Part shown: piece by piece, positions 1 to 10,070 of the stretch | Layout of the letters: every line of letters begins with the position of its first letter | Position numbering within the stretch: the first letter of the stretch is position 1 | DNA from: Roseateles chitinivorans | Lineage (GTDB): Bacteria > Pseudomonadota > Gammaproteobacteria > Burkholderiales > Burkholderiaceae_C | Assembly (NCBI RefSeq): GCF_002761755.1 | Contig: NZ_PEOG01000006.1 | Coordinates: 119,088-183,087 of the forward strand | Length of the DNA: 64,000 bases | Direction: 5' to 3' | Notes under the pieces: model-generated | Databases searched by the model: none | Told to the model about the DNA's origin: nothing | Seen by the model: the letters and a program-made list of their open reading frames with translations, nothing else | Translations under genes and position numbers: made by a program

Positions 1-1
1 G

Positions 2-712
2 GCGCTGATCAACCGGCTCGGCTTCAACAACGAGGGGCTGGACGCGTTCATCGCCAACGTGAAGCGCTCGCACAGCTTCCGTCACCACGGCGGTCTGCTG
101 GGGCTGAACATCGGCAAGAACGCCGTCACGCCGATCGAGCGCGCCGTCGACGACTACCTGATCGGCCTGGAAGGCGTGTTCCCGCACGCGGACTACATCA
201 CCGTCAACATCTCCAGCCCCAACACGAAGAACCTGCGCCAGCTGCAGAGCGACGAGGCCCTGGATGCGCTGCTCGGTCCGCTGCAGGCGCGCCGCCTGGC
301 GCTGCAGGACGAGAGCGGCCGGCAGGTGCCGCTGTTCGTGAAAATCGCGCCCGACCTGGATGAGGATCAGGTGGCGGTGATCGCCGCGAGCCTGAAGCGC
401 CATGGCATCGACGGCGCGATCGCGACCAACACCACGATCGCCCGCGATGCGGTGCAGGGCCTGCCGCATGCCGGCGAAACCGGCGGCCTGTCGGGGGCGC
501 CGGTCTTCGAGGCCAGCAACCGCGTCATCCGCCTGCTGCGCGCCGCCCTGGGCAGCGGGTATCCGATCATCGGCGTGGGCGGCGTGCTCAGCGGCGAGGA
601 TGCGCGCGCCAAGCTGCAGGCCGGCGCCGACCTGGTCCAGCTCTACACCGGCCTGATCTACAAGGGCCCGGCCCTGGTGCCGGAGTGCGCCAGGGCGATG
701 GCGCGGCTCTGA
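2..712 (+). CDS. pyrD: dihydroorotate dehydrogenase (quinone), 5'-truncated
   Basis: C-terminal 236 residues of a class 2 dihydroorotate dehydrogenase, the membrane-associated FMN enzyme that oxidises dihydroorotate to orotate with quinone in pyrimidine synthesis. Seen: [10 protein letters not shown], the [11 protein letters not shown] segment holding the catalytic Ser, [26 protein letters not shown] and the FMN phosphate-binding IIGVGGV. The reading frame is open from base 2, so about the first 100 residues (compared with an enzyme of about 340) lie to the left of the window; the first in-window GTG at 59 is internal. A terminator follows the stop at 28 bases. Confidence 0.96.
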   Translation, partial: ALINRLGFNNEGLDAFIANVKRSHSFRHHGGLLGLNIGKNAVTPIERAVDDYLIGLEGVFPHADYITVNISSPNTKNLRQLQSDEALDALLGPLQARRLALQDESGRQVPLFVKIAPDLDEDQVAVIAASLKRHGIDGAIATNTTIARDAVQGLPHAGETGGLSGAPVFEASNRVIRLLRAALGSGYPIIGVGGVLSGEDARAKLQAGADLVQLYTGLIYKGPALVPECARAMARL

Positions 713-740
713 CGACGCCCCGCCTCCCTCAAGACGACGA

Positions 741-766
741 AGCGCTCCCCCGAGGAGCGCTTTTTC
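741..766 (+). terminator. rho-independent terminator after pyrD
   Basis: Perfect 8-bp stem AGCGCTCC/GGAGCGCT with loop CCCGA followed by TTTTC. It separates pyrD from the iron-related membrane cassette downstream. Confidence 0.85.
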
Positions 767-800
767 ATTGGGGGTACAGCCTCTGAGCCGCAGACAAGAT

Positions 801-819
801 GATAATGCCTCGCATTTGC
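801..819 (+). promoter_or_regulatory. Fur-box-like site
   Basis: GATAATGCCTCGCATTTGC matches the classical 19-bp Fur consensus at 12 of 19 positions by manual alignment, including the whole first heptamer GATAATG. It lies 25 bases before the ATG of the DUF3649 gene, just after the pyrD terminator, where an operator for a Fur-controlled cassette would be expected. Fur control is an inference. Confidence 0.5.
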
Positions 820-844
820 AACAGCCCTTGAGCCTTCGGCATCC

Positions 845-1171
845 ATGACCGATACCGCGCCCCCTCCCTCTCGCACCCCGAGCCGGCTCCCGCCGCTGGC
901 GCTGCTGTCGCGCATCGGCGCGGCGATCCTCGGCGGCTATGCGTTCTGCTGGGGCTTCATCGCCGTCGTCCATGCCGGGCTGTACAGCCTGGGCATGCCC
1001 TTCCACGACGCCGAGCATCTGGCCGCGATCCTGGCCGTGCTGCTTTACCTGGCGGTCTTCCTGTGGACCTTCGCGGCGCGGCGCACCGGCCTGATCTGGG
1101 CGGTGCTGCTGGTCGGCGGCGGCCTGATGACCGGAGCCGCGGCGCTGATCCAGCGTGCGCTGCTGACCTGA
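845..1171 (+). CDS. DUF3649 small inner-membrane protein
   Basis: 108-residue protein with three predicted membrane segments (about residues 25-47, 56-76 and 83-103). It resembles the DUF3649 family, usually found with PepSY-TM and DUF3325 genes next to TonB-dependent siderophore receptors. It is first in a three-gene unit; the PepSY gene follows after 14 bases with a good ribosome site (AAGGAG). Family assignment is from recall of pattern and context, and the biochemical role is unknown. Confidence 0.75.
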   Translation: MTDTAPPPSRTPSRLPPLALLSRIGAAILGGYAFCWGFIAVVHAGLYSLGMPFHDAEHLAAILAVLLYLAVFLWTFAARRTGLIWAVLLVGGGLMTGAAALIQRALLT

Positions 1172-1185
1172 CGCAAGGAGCGACC

Positions 1186-2865
1186 ATGTTCCAGAACTTC
1201 CGGCTCTCGATGGCCTGGCTGCACACCTGGTTCGGCCTGGTGCTGGGCTTCGTGCTGATGGTGGTGTTCTTCTTCGGCGCGCTGTCGGTCTTCGACCGGG
1301 AAATCGACCGATGGGCGATCCCGTCGTCGCGCTTCGCGCCGCAGCCGATGCCGTCCTTCGACACCATCCTCAAGCCCGCCTTCGAGCGGATGCAGCCGGA
1401 CAAGGACGCGGTCGCGCTGCTCGACGGCCGCGTCGACGGCCCGCTGCCCGAGCGCTTCGAGGTGGTGCGCAGCTGGGGCGCCTACACGACGCACCGCGAT
1501 CCGGTGGTATCGGTGTTCGCCGGCTTCGAGGTGCCGCGGGCGAAGGACCCGGACGAGACCGTCTTCGCCAGCCACGCGCTGGACCCGCGCACCGGTGCGG
1601 TGCTGCCGCAGGGGCAGTTGCGCATCGGCAGCGAGTTCTTCTACCCGCTGCATTACAGCCTGCACCTGAGCTGGAAGGACCTGGGCACCTGGATCGTCGG
1701 CTTCTCGGCGCTGATGATGCTGGCCGCGCTGGTCAGCGGCGTGGTGATGCACCGCAAGATCTTCCGGGAGTTCTTCACCTTCCGCCGTCACAAGACCGTG
1801 CAACGCAGTGCGCTGGACCTGCACAACCTGACCGGCGTGGTCGCCCTGCCCTTCCACTTCTTCTTCGCCTTCACCGGGCTGGTGATCTTCGCGGGCATCT
1901 ACTTCCCAGTCGCCCACACGCAGCTGCACGACCTGCATGAACTGCACGAGCAGGTCGAGGCGCGCGAGACCGGCCTGCCGCACGAGCGCGCCGGCGTGGC
2001 CGCGCCGATGGCCTCGGTGGACGCGATGGTGGCGCAGGCCCAGCGGCGCTGGGAAGCCAAGGGCATGGCCGGCGACGTCGGTTTCGTCTATGTGAGCCAT
2101 GTGGGCGATGCCAATGCCTACGTCAGCGTCTATCGCGCCGGCACCGACCGCGTCGCCCTGACCGGTGAAGGCGTGCACTTCAAGGCGACCACCGGCGAGC
2201 TGCTGCGCGAGGATCCGCCGCGCAGCGCCGTGGACAGCGTCAACGAGTTCCTCACCGGGCTGCATCTGCAGCACTTCCGCCATTGGCTGCTGCGCTGGCT
2301 GTATGTGCTGGGCGGGCTGCTGGGTTGCGTCTGCATCGCCACCGGCTTCCTGTTCTTCGTCGAGAAGCGCAAGCAGCAGCATGCGAAGTCCGGCAGCGCG
2401 GGCAGCCGCGTCGTCGACGCGCTGGCGGTCACCACGGTCACCGGCATGCTGGTCGCGACGATGGCGATGCTGGTCGCCAACCGGCTGCTGCCGGAGTCGC
2501 TCGCCGACAAGGGTGGCTGGGAGCAAACGGTGTTCTGGAGCGCCTGGAGTCTGGCGCTGCTGCATGCCTTCGTCCGCGGGGGCGCGGTCGCGCGGGCGCG
2601 GATGAATCCGGCCTGGCGCGAGCAGTGCTGGTTCATCGCCGCAGGCGCGGTGACGGCGGTCGTCGCCAATGCGATCACCACCGGCGACCATCTGGGACGC
2701 ACCCTCGCGGCCGGCTACTGGCCGGTGGCGGGCGTCGACCTCAGCCTGCTGGCGACCGCCGTCGTGGCGATCCTGGCGGCCGGCCGGCTTGCCCGGCGTG
2801 CAAAGGCCTCGGCGACCGGCAGTTCGCCCGCCGTGCTGGCCACCGCGGAGGCGCGCCATGGCTGA
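1186..2865 (+). CDS. PepSY-associated transmembrane protein (PiuB-like)
   Basis: 559-residue inner-membrane protein of the PepSY-TM family, whose members are associated with iron-siderophore uptake and proposed to reduce ferric siderophores. Seen: an N-terminal helix at residues 10-35 (WLHTWFGLVLGF), a periplasmic stretch, paired helices, conserved His-rich segments typical of the family (HYSLHLSW, LDLHNLTG, LHLQHFRHWLLR) and four further helices at the C terminus. The start at 1186 has AAGGAG seven bases upstream; extension to 1063 would overlap the preceding gene and is not membrane-like. Its last 8 bases overlap the DUF3325 gene, implying translational coupling. Confidence 0.88.
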   Translation: MFQNFRLSMAWLHTWFGLVLGFVLMVVFFFGALSVFDREIDRWAIPSSRFAPQPMPSFDTILKPAFERMQPDKDAVALLDGRVDGPLPERFEVVRSWGAYTTHRDPVVSVFAGFEVPRAKDPDETVFASHALDPRTGAVLPQGQLRIGSEFFYPLHYSLHLSWKDLGTWIVGFSALMMLAALVSGVVMHRKIFREFFTFRRHKTVQRSALDLHNLTGVVALPFHFFFAFTGLVIFAGIYFPVAHTQLHDLHELHEQVEARETGLPHERAGVAAPMASVDAMVAQAQRRWEAKGMAGDVGFVYVSHVGDANAYVSVYRAGTDRVALTGEGVHFKATTGELLREDPPRSAVDSVNEFLTGLHLQHFRHWLLRWLYVLGGLLGCVCIATGFLFFVEKRKQQHAKSGSAGSRVVDALAVTTVTGMLVATMAMLVANRLLPESLADKGGWEQTVFWSAWSLALLHAFVRGGAVARARMNPAWREQCWFIAAGAVTAVVANAITTGDHLGRTLAAGYWPVAGVDLSLLATAVVAILAAGRLARRAKASATGSSPAVLATAEARHG

Positions 2866-3184
2866 GCCGACCCTGCTGCTCACCGGCGCCGCGGTCAGCG
2901 CCGTGCTCGGTTTCGGCTGGCTCGCGCTGGCGATGGACACCCATTGGGAACAGGTCCATGGCGACGCCGCGCCACCGCCTTCACTCGCGCGCTCGCTGCG
3001 CCTGGCCGGCGCGCTGGCGCTCGCCGCTTCGCTGGGCCTGTGCCTGGCGGCGGATCATCCGACGATGGCGGTACTCGTTTGGCTGATGCTGCTGGCCGGC
3101 AGCGCGATGGCGATCGCGGCCACGCTGTCGTGGCGGCCGCAGTGGCTGCGGCCCCTGTGGCCGCGCGGCATCACGGCCCGATAG
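2858..3184 (+). CDS. DUF3325 small inner-membrane protein
   Basis: 108-residue protein with three hydrophobic segments (about residues 7-24, 46-65 and 70-90), like DUF3325 proteins that end DUF3649-PepSY-DUF3325 cassettes. The ATG lies inside the end of the PepSY gene (8-base overlap). The usual neighbouring TonB receptor is absent here; one lies 51 kb away. Confidence 0.75.
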   Translation: MAEPTLLLTGAAVSAVLGFGWLALAMDTHWEQVHGDAAPPPSLARSLRLAGALALAASLGLCLAADHPTMAVLVWLMLLAGSAMAIAATLSWRPQWLRPLWPRGITAR

Positions 3185-3281
3185 CCGGGCAGCACCTCGC
3201 CGCGATGGCGAGGTAGCCCGCCTTCCAGCGTTCAGCGCATCAGCGCTTCAGCGCTTCAGCACGCTCTTGCACCGCCCAATG

Positions 3282-3314
3282 AAAAAAGCACCGCGCCGGG
3301 ACGGCGTGGTGCTT
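3282..3314 (-). terminator. terminator of the PEP-CTERM gene
   Basis: AAGCACCGCGCC pairs with GGCGTGGTGCTT (one G-T pair) and is followed on the minus strand by a run of six T. Confidence 0.8.
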
Positions 3315-3371
3315 CGATGAGAAGCCTCGATCAGGCGCCGAGGCCGCGTCCCGAAGACGCGGCCCACGCCC

Positions 3372-3869
3372 TCAGACCCGACGGCGGCGGGCGGCGACGC
3401 CCAGGGCGCCGATGCCGGCCAGCATCAGGGCGTAGGTGGCCGGTTCCGGCACCGCGGCCGCCACGGCGTTGACCGTCGTCGACAGCACCGCGATGTTGCC
3501 GAAGCCGCTGCCGCCCAGCGTGCCGCTGGCGATCAGCTGGTAGGTGCCCGCGGCCAGATTGGCATAGCGGAAGCCGCCAGCGCTGGCATCCAGGTCGGTC
3601 ACCGCCGCCAGGCCGGTGCCGTTCAGGCCGGCGAAACTGAAGGTCACCGACTGCAGCGGCAGCGTGAAACCGCTGCCGAAGTCGATCGAGGTCGCGGCGA
3701 ACACGGTGCCGGTCACATCCGACGCCTGCGTCAGGGTGAAGCTGCCGAGGACCACATCCGAGAAGCTGCCGTTGGACGGCGTGACGAACACCGGATCCAG
3801 CGTCGACGCCGCGGCGGCGCCACCGATGAGTGCCGCGGCCAGCGCCACGGCGAGAGACTTGAACTTCAT
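3372..3869 (-). CDS. PEP-CTERM sorting domain protein
   Basis: 165-residue exported protein. A signal peptide (MKFKSLAVALAAAL, cleavage near AAA-S) precedes a beta-rich Gly/Ser/Thr body, and the C terminus has the full PEP-CTERM tripartite signal: VPEPATYALM, a hydrophobic helix and RRRR. Such proteins are sorted by exosortase EpsH/XrtA and usually belong to exopolysaccharide or extracellular matrix programs. No exosortase gene is in this window, so it is presumably encoded elsewhere. An intact terminator follows. Confidence 0.85.
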   Translation of the reverse strand: MKFKSLAVALAAALIGGAAAASTLDPVFVTPSNGSFSDVVLGSFTLTQASDVTGTVFAATSIDFGSGFTLPLQSVTFSFAGLNGTGLAAVTDLDASAGGFRYANLAAGTYQLIASGTLGGSGFGNIAVLSTTVNAVAAAVPEPATYALMLAGIGALGVAARRRRV

Positions 3870-3970
3870 GCTGCGCCCATCCCAAACGAGTTGATTCGTG
3901 AGGAAGTTTGCACCGCAGCATGCGTTCGTGTCTTGCACAAAGGCGCGACTTTTGTTGCGGTGCGTCACAG

Positions 3971-4002
3971 CGGTAAGAAACAGGGGACACGCCTGTCCCC
4001 TG
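3971..4002 (-). terminator. terminator of parC
   Basis: Perfect 9-bp stem CAGGGGACA/TGTCCCCTG with a 4-base loop, followed on the minus strand by TTTCTTA, about 50 bases after the parC stop. Confidence 0.65.
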
Positions 4003-4054
4003 CGTGCCCGATCCGGGCATGCCGGCGCACCGCGGCCGGGGCCTGCGTCGGGCG

Positions 4055-6400
4055 TCAGGCTGCCGTGACCCGCATCGGCTTCTGCATGAGGTCGCAGGCC
4101 TTGCCTTTCTTGGCACGCTTGCCGGCATAACCAGCCAGCGCCGCGCCCTTCAGCGGCTCTTCCTTGGCCTTGCCACCACGCGCCGTGCCGCTGACCAGGA
4201 GCTGGTTGGTGAAGGCGGCGACGCTCACCAGCGCGTCCTTCGCATCCAGGTCGATCAGCGTCAGGCCGCGCCCGCCCTTGGGCTGGTGCTTGAGCTCGTC
4301 GATCGCGAAGGTCAGCAGCCGACCCGCCATCGAGAGGCAGGCCACCTGCACGCCGGCGACCTCGCCGGCAGGCACCACCGCCGGCGGCAGCGGCCGCTCC
4401 TCGCCTTCCAGGCTCAGGAAGCCCTTGCCCGCCTTCTGGCGTCCGACCAGGTCGCCCACCTCGGCCACCAAGCCGAAGCCGCCGGTGCCCGCGAGCAGCA
4501 ACTTCTGCGTCGCCGCGCCGGCGAAGTAATGGGCGATCTGGCTGCCGGATTCCAGCTCGATCAGCGTCGTGATCGGCTGGCCGTCGCCGCGGCCGCCCGG
4601 CAGCGCCGACACCGGCACCGAATACGCCCGGCCGTTGCTGCCCAGCACCACCAGCGGATCGACGCTGCGGCACGGGAACACGCCATACAGCGAGTCGCCC
4701 GACTTGAAGGCCAGCGCCGCCGGATCGACCTCATGGCCCTTGAGCGCGCGTACCCAGCCCTTCAGGCTGACGACGACCGTCACCGGCTCGTCGACGATGC
4801 GGACCTCGGCCACGGCGCGCTTGTCTTCCTGGATCAGCGTGCGGCGCTCGTCGCCGTACTGTTTCGCGTCCGACTCGATCTCCTTGACCACGGTGCGCCG
4901 CAGCACCGATGGGTTGGACAGGATCTCCTCGAGCTTGCCGGCCTCCTCGCGCAGGCTCTTGAGCTCCTGCTCGATCTTGATGAACTCCAGGCGCGCCAGT
5001 TGGCGCAGCCGGATCTCGAGGATGTCGTCGGCCTGGCGCTCGCTGAGCTTGAAGCGCTCGATCAGCGCCGGCTTGGGCTCGTCCGAGTGACGGATCAGCG
5101 CGATGACCTCGTCGATGTGCAGCAGGATCTCGTGCCGACCCTCCAGGATGTGGATGCGGTCGCGGACCTTGTCCAGGCGGTGCTGCGTGCGGCGCGTCAC
5201 CGTGTTGAGGCGGAAGCCGATCCACTCGGTCAGGATCTTGCGCAGCGTCTTCTGCACCGGACGGCCGTCGTCGCCGACCATGGTCAGGTTCAGCGGCGCC
5301 GAGGTCTCCAGGCTGGTGTGCGCCAGCAGCGTGTTGATCAGGTCCTGCTGCTCGATGGTGCGGCTCTTGGGCTCCAGCACCAGGCGCACCGGCGCGTCCT
5401 TGTTGGACTCGTCGCGGGCCTTGTCCAGCACCGCCAGCACCGAGGCCTTGAGCTGCAACTGCTCCGGCGTGACCGTCTTCTTGCCGGTCTTGACCTTGGG
5501 ATTGGTCAGCTCCTCGATCTCCTCGAGCACCTTGGCCGTGCTGACGCCCTGCGGCAGCTCGGTCACGACCAGTTGCCACTGGCCGCGCGCCAGGTCCTCG
5601 ATCTTCCAGCGCGCGCGCAGCTTCAGGCTGCCGCGGCCGGTGTTGTAGGCGGCGCGGATGTCCTCCGCCGAACTGATCAGCTGGCCGCCGCCCGGGTAGT
5701 CGGGCCCCTGGATCGCGCCGTAGAGCTCGTCGTCGCTGGCGTCCGGGCGCTTGAGCAGCAGCACCGCCGCTTCCGCCACCTCGCGCAGGTTGTGGCTGGG
5801 CACTTCCGTGGCCATGCCCACCGCGATGCCCGACGCGCCGTTCAGCAGCACGAACGGCAAGCGCGCCGGCAGTTCGCGGGGCTCGTTCTCGGAGCCGTCG
5901 TAGTTGGGCTGGAAATCGACGGTGCCCTGGTCGAGCTCGTCCAGCAGCAGCCGCGAGTAGATCGACAGCCGGGCTTCCGTGTACCGCATCGCCGCGGCGT
6001 TGTCGCCGTCGCGGCTGCCGAAGTTGCCCTGGCCGTCCACCAGCGGATAGCGCTGGCTGAAATCCTGCGCCATGCGGACCATCGCGTCATAGGCGGCCTG
6101 GTCGCCGTGCGGGTGGTATTTGCCGAGCACCTCGCCGACCACGCGGGCGCTCTTGACCGCCTTGGCGCCGGTGGCGCCGGCGAAGCCCAGCCCGAGCCGC
6201 TCCATCGTGTAGAGGATGCGGCGCTGCACCGGCTTCTGGCCGTCGCTGTAGGTCGGCAGCGCCCGGCCCTTCACCACCGACAGCGCGTACTCCAGGTAGG
6301 CCTGCTGCGCGTACTGCGCCAGCGTCAGCGCGTCGCCCGACGGGGCCTGCCCGCCACCCGGTTGGCCCGGTGTCTCGAAATCAAAGGTCTCTTGCGTCAT
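4055..6400 (-). CDS. parC: DNA topoisomerase IV subunit A
   Basis: 781-residue cleavage subunit of topoisomerase IV, which decatenates daughter chromosomes with ParE. Seen: the conserved N-terminal breakage-reunion domain, catalytic Tyr140 in [15 protein letters not shown] at 96-100, a long coiled-coil arm around 350-470 and a short degenerate C-terminal domain. The start MTQETFDF at 6400 is preferred over 6409, three codons upstream. The residue aligned with E. coli ParC Ser80 is Gln101 ([10 protein letters not shown]). It is the last gene of the parE-GNAT-transglycosylase-parC unit. Confidence 0.96.
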   Translation of the reverse strand: MTQETFDFETPGQPGGGQAPSGDALTLAQYAQQAYLEYALSVVKGRALPTYSDGQKPVQRRILYTMERLGLGFAGATGAKAVKSARVVGEVLGKYHPHGDQAAYDAMVRMAQDFSQRYPLVDGQGNFGSRDGDNAAAMRYTEARLSIYSRLLLDELDQGTVDFQPNYDGSENEPRELPARLPFVLLNGASGIAVGMATEVPSHNLREVAEAAVLLLKRPDASDDELYGAIQGPDYPGGGQLISSAEDIRAAYNTGRGSLKLRARWKIEDLARGQWQLVVTELPQGVSTAKVLEEIEELTNPKVKTGKKTVTPEQLQLKASVLAVLDKARDESNKDAPVRLVLEPKSRTIEQQDLINTLLAHTSLETSAPLNLTMVGDDGRPVQKTLRKILTEWIGFRLNTVTRRTQHRLDKVRDRIHILEGRHEILLHIDEVIALIRHSDEPKPALIERFKLSERQADDILEIRLRQLARLEFIKIEQELKSLREEAGKLEEILSNPSVLRRTVVKEIESDAKQYGDERRTLIQEDKRAVAEVRIVDEPVTVVVSLKGWVRALKGHEVDPAALAFKSGDSLYGVFPCRSVDPLVVLGSNGRAYSVPVSALPGGRGDGQPITTLIELESGSQIAHYFAGAATQKLLLAGTGGFGLVAEVGDLVGRQKAGKGFLSLEGEERPLPPAVVPAGEVAGVQVACLSMAGRLLTFAIDELKHQPKGGRGLTLIDLDAKDALVSVAAFTNQLLVSGTARGGKAKEEPLKGAALAGYAGKRAKKGKACDLMQKPMRVTAA

Positions 6401-6466
6401 TGCTCTCATGCCGGCCTGCGCCGGTCGTTCGAATCTTCTCGGGAAATCGTCGGCCGCCGCGCCCGC

Positions 6467-7198
6467 TCACTCGAGCGGCGCCGCGACCATCGTCAGTTGC
6501 CGGGCCCGGGCGCCGAGACTGCGCTGCAGCAGGGCCCAGTACAGCTCGAGCACCAGATGCACATGGGCCTGGGTCTCGTCGATGTCGGGCATCTGGCCGC
6601 CGGCCCGCCGCACCGCGCCCTCGCCGGCGTTCCAGGCCGCCAGCGCCGCGTCCAGGCGCCCGAAGCGCCGCGTCAGGTCCGCCAGCATCCGGGCGCCGAT
6701 CATCACGTTGGTCCGCGGCTCCAGCAGGTGCAGCGGCCGCCGCAGTTCCTCCGCGGTGGCATAGCGCTGCGCCGTGACCGGCGTGATCTGCATCAGCCCG
6801 GTCGCGCCGCGCGGCGACACCGCCTCCGGCCGGAAGCCGGATTCGACCGCGATGATGGCCTTCAACAGCTCGGCATCCACGCCGGTCGCGGCCGACGCCT
6901 CGCGCAGGTACGGCTGCACCGCCTTGACCTCGGGCGCGATGTCCAGCCAGGTCAGCATGCGCTGGCCGTGGTCGGTCTTGCCCGGCACGCGGCGGATGCC
7001 GCTGAGCGGGGACATCACCGGCTGGAAGCGGCCGTCGACCTGCGTCGGCGCGAAGTGCGCGATGCCGTCGGCGTCCACATACCCCCACAGTTCCGCGTGC
7101 GCCGGCGTCAGCTTGGCGGCGAAGGCCACGGCCAGGCTCATCGCCAGCCGCGTCCTCAGGACGCGCCCGCGCGACCGAACGGGGCGACCGTGGCTCAT
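6467..7198 (-). CDS. lytic transglycosylase domain protein
   Basis: 243-residue periplasmic protein with an N-terminal signal (cleavage near AHA-E35). A SLT-type lysozyme-like domain occupies about 105-215: catalytic Glu119 in AVESGFRPEA, GATGLMQITP, and AAWNAGEGAV in place of the usual AYNAGEGAV. Predicted to cleave the murein beta-1,4 glycosidic bond to 1,6-anhydro products. Its ATG overlaps the stop of the upstream GNAT gene (ATGA). Its place between the topoisomerase IV subunits is a recurrent Burkholderiales arrangement, recalled rather than checked. Confidence 0.9.
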   Translation of the reverse strand: MSHGRPVRSRGRVLRTRLAMSLAVAFAAKLTPAHAELWGYVDADGIAHFAPTQVDGRFQPVMSPLSGIRRVPGKTDHGQRMLTWLDIAPEVKAVQPYLREASAATGVDAELLKAIIAVESGFRPEAVSPRGATGLMQITPVTAQRYATAEELRRPLHLLEPRTNVMIGARMLADLTRRFGRLDAALAAWNAGEGAVRRAGGQMPDIDETQAHVHLVLELYWALLQRSLGARARQLTMVAAPLE

Positions 7199-7755
7199 GC
7201 CGCCTCCAGGCCCTGCGCGACGCGCGCCTCGTACTCGCGCCGCAGCAGCGACATCACGATCAGGTCGTCGAAGCCACCGCCCGCGTTCGGCCCATCGGCT
7301 GTCCCCGCGCCGGCTGCCGTCGCCTCGGCCCGCACGCATTCGCGCAGCCGGCCTTCCTCGACATAGCCTTCGCTGCGGTACAGCGCCTGGGCCCGCGTGT
7401 TGCGGCCCTTCACGTCCAGCCAGAAGCGGTGCGCGCCCAGTTGCGCGAAGGCCATCTTCTTGAGCAGCCGCACGCACACCCGGCCCACGCCCTGCCCCTT
7501 GGGGCCGAGCACGATGCGCTTGAGCTCCACCGAGCGGTTGGGATTGCGGCAGCCCTGCAGGATCACGAAGCCGGCGCGCTCCGCATCCAGCTCGACGATG
7601 AAGTGGCGCGCATCCGGGAAGCGGATCGCGCCCTCATGCTGCGTGCGCTCCCAGGGCGTGATGAAGGGCCGGTTGCCCGCGTCCTGCTCCACGCCGACGA
7701 CGAAGTCCAGGTCGGACAGCATCGTCGGTCGCAGGGTGACGCGGTGGTCCAGCAT
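7195..7755 (-). CDS. GNAT family N-acetyltransferase
   Basis: 186-residue GNAT fold protein (RimJ/RimL-like). Visible are the acetyl-CoA pyrophosphate-binding loop region (GPKGQGVGRV, about residues 84-93), the following helix, and NTRAQALYRSEGY (about 119-131), typical of the last strand and helix. The substrate cannot be inferred. There is a small Ala/Gly-rich insertion at about 147-163. It lies 36 bases after parE and overlaps the transglycosylase by 4 bases, so the three are probably co-transcribed. Confidence 0.88.
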   Translation of the reverse strand: MLDHRVTLRPTMLSDLDFVVGVEQDAGNRPFITPWERTQHEGAIRFPDARHFIVELDAERAGFVILQGCRNPNRSVELKRIVLGPKGQGVGRVCVRLLKKMAFAQLGAHRFWLDVKGRNTRAQALYRSEGYVEEGRLRECVRAEATAAGAGTADGPNAGGGFDDLIVMSLLRREYEARVAQGLEAA

Positions 7756-7791
7756 GGCGGGGATCCTCGAGCCGTCGCGGCGCCCGGCCGG

Positions 7792-9792
<2,001 letters not shown>

Positions 9793-10070
9793 GGGGCGGG
9801 ATTCTATGCAGCGCCGGTGACGCTCCCTGACGCCGGATGGCAGGGGTCGTTCCCATGGGGGTTTCCCCTCGACGGCGGGGCCCGCGCCGGGGCGACCGCG
9901 CGCATGCCGCACGGCCGGCCGGCGGCGGCACGTCCGGTTACCGATCGGACGCCAGCAAGGGGGAGGCGCTGTCGTAGCATCCGCCGCTTCCCGGTGTGTC
10001 GGCCCCCGCTTCCGGTGGCCCACCGCTGCCCCGCCGCACTGCCACCGCAATCCGCCGCCCTCCCGGTCCG

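Noticed and set aside
3231..3262. Short AGCGCTTC direct repeats after the DUF3325 gene
   Set aside because: Only two to three imperfect 9-base units; no sign of a mobile element or regulatory role.
6420..6440. tRNA T-loop-like GTTCGAATC near 6426
   Set aside because: No acceptor stem, D-arm or anticodon arm can be drawn around it.
4004..7366. A 1120-codon open frame on the plus strand opposite parC and the transglycosylase
   Set aside because: High-GC codon bias on the opposite strand keeps this frame open; the protein is Arg/Leu/Gln/His-rich without motifs.
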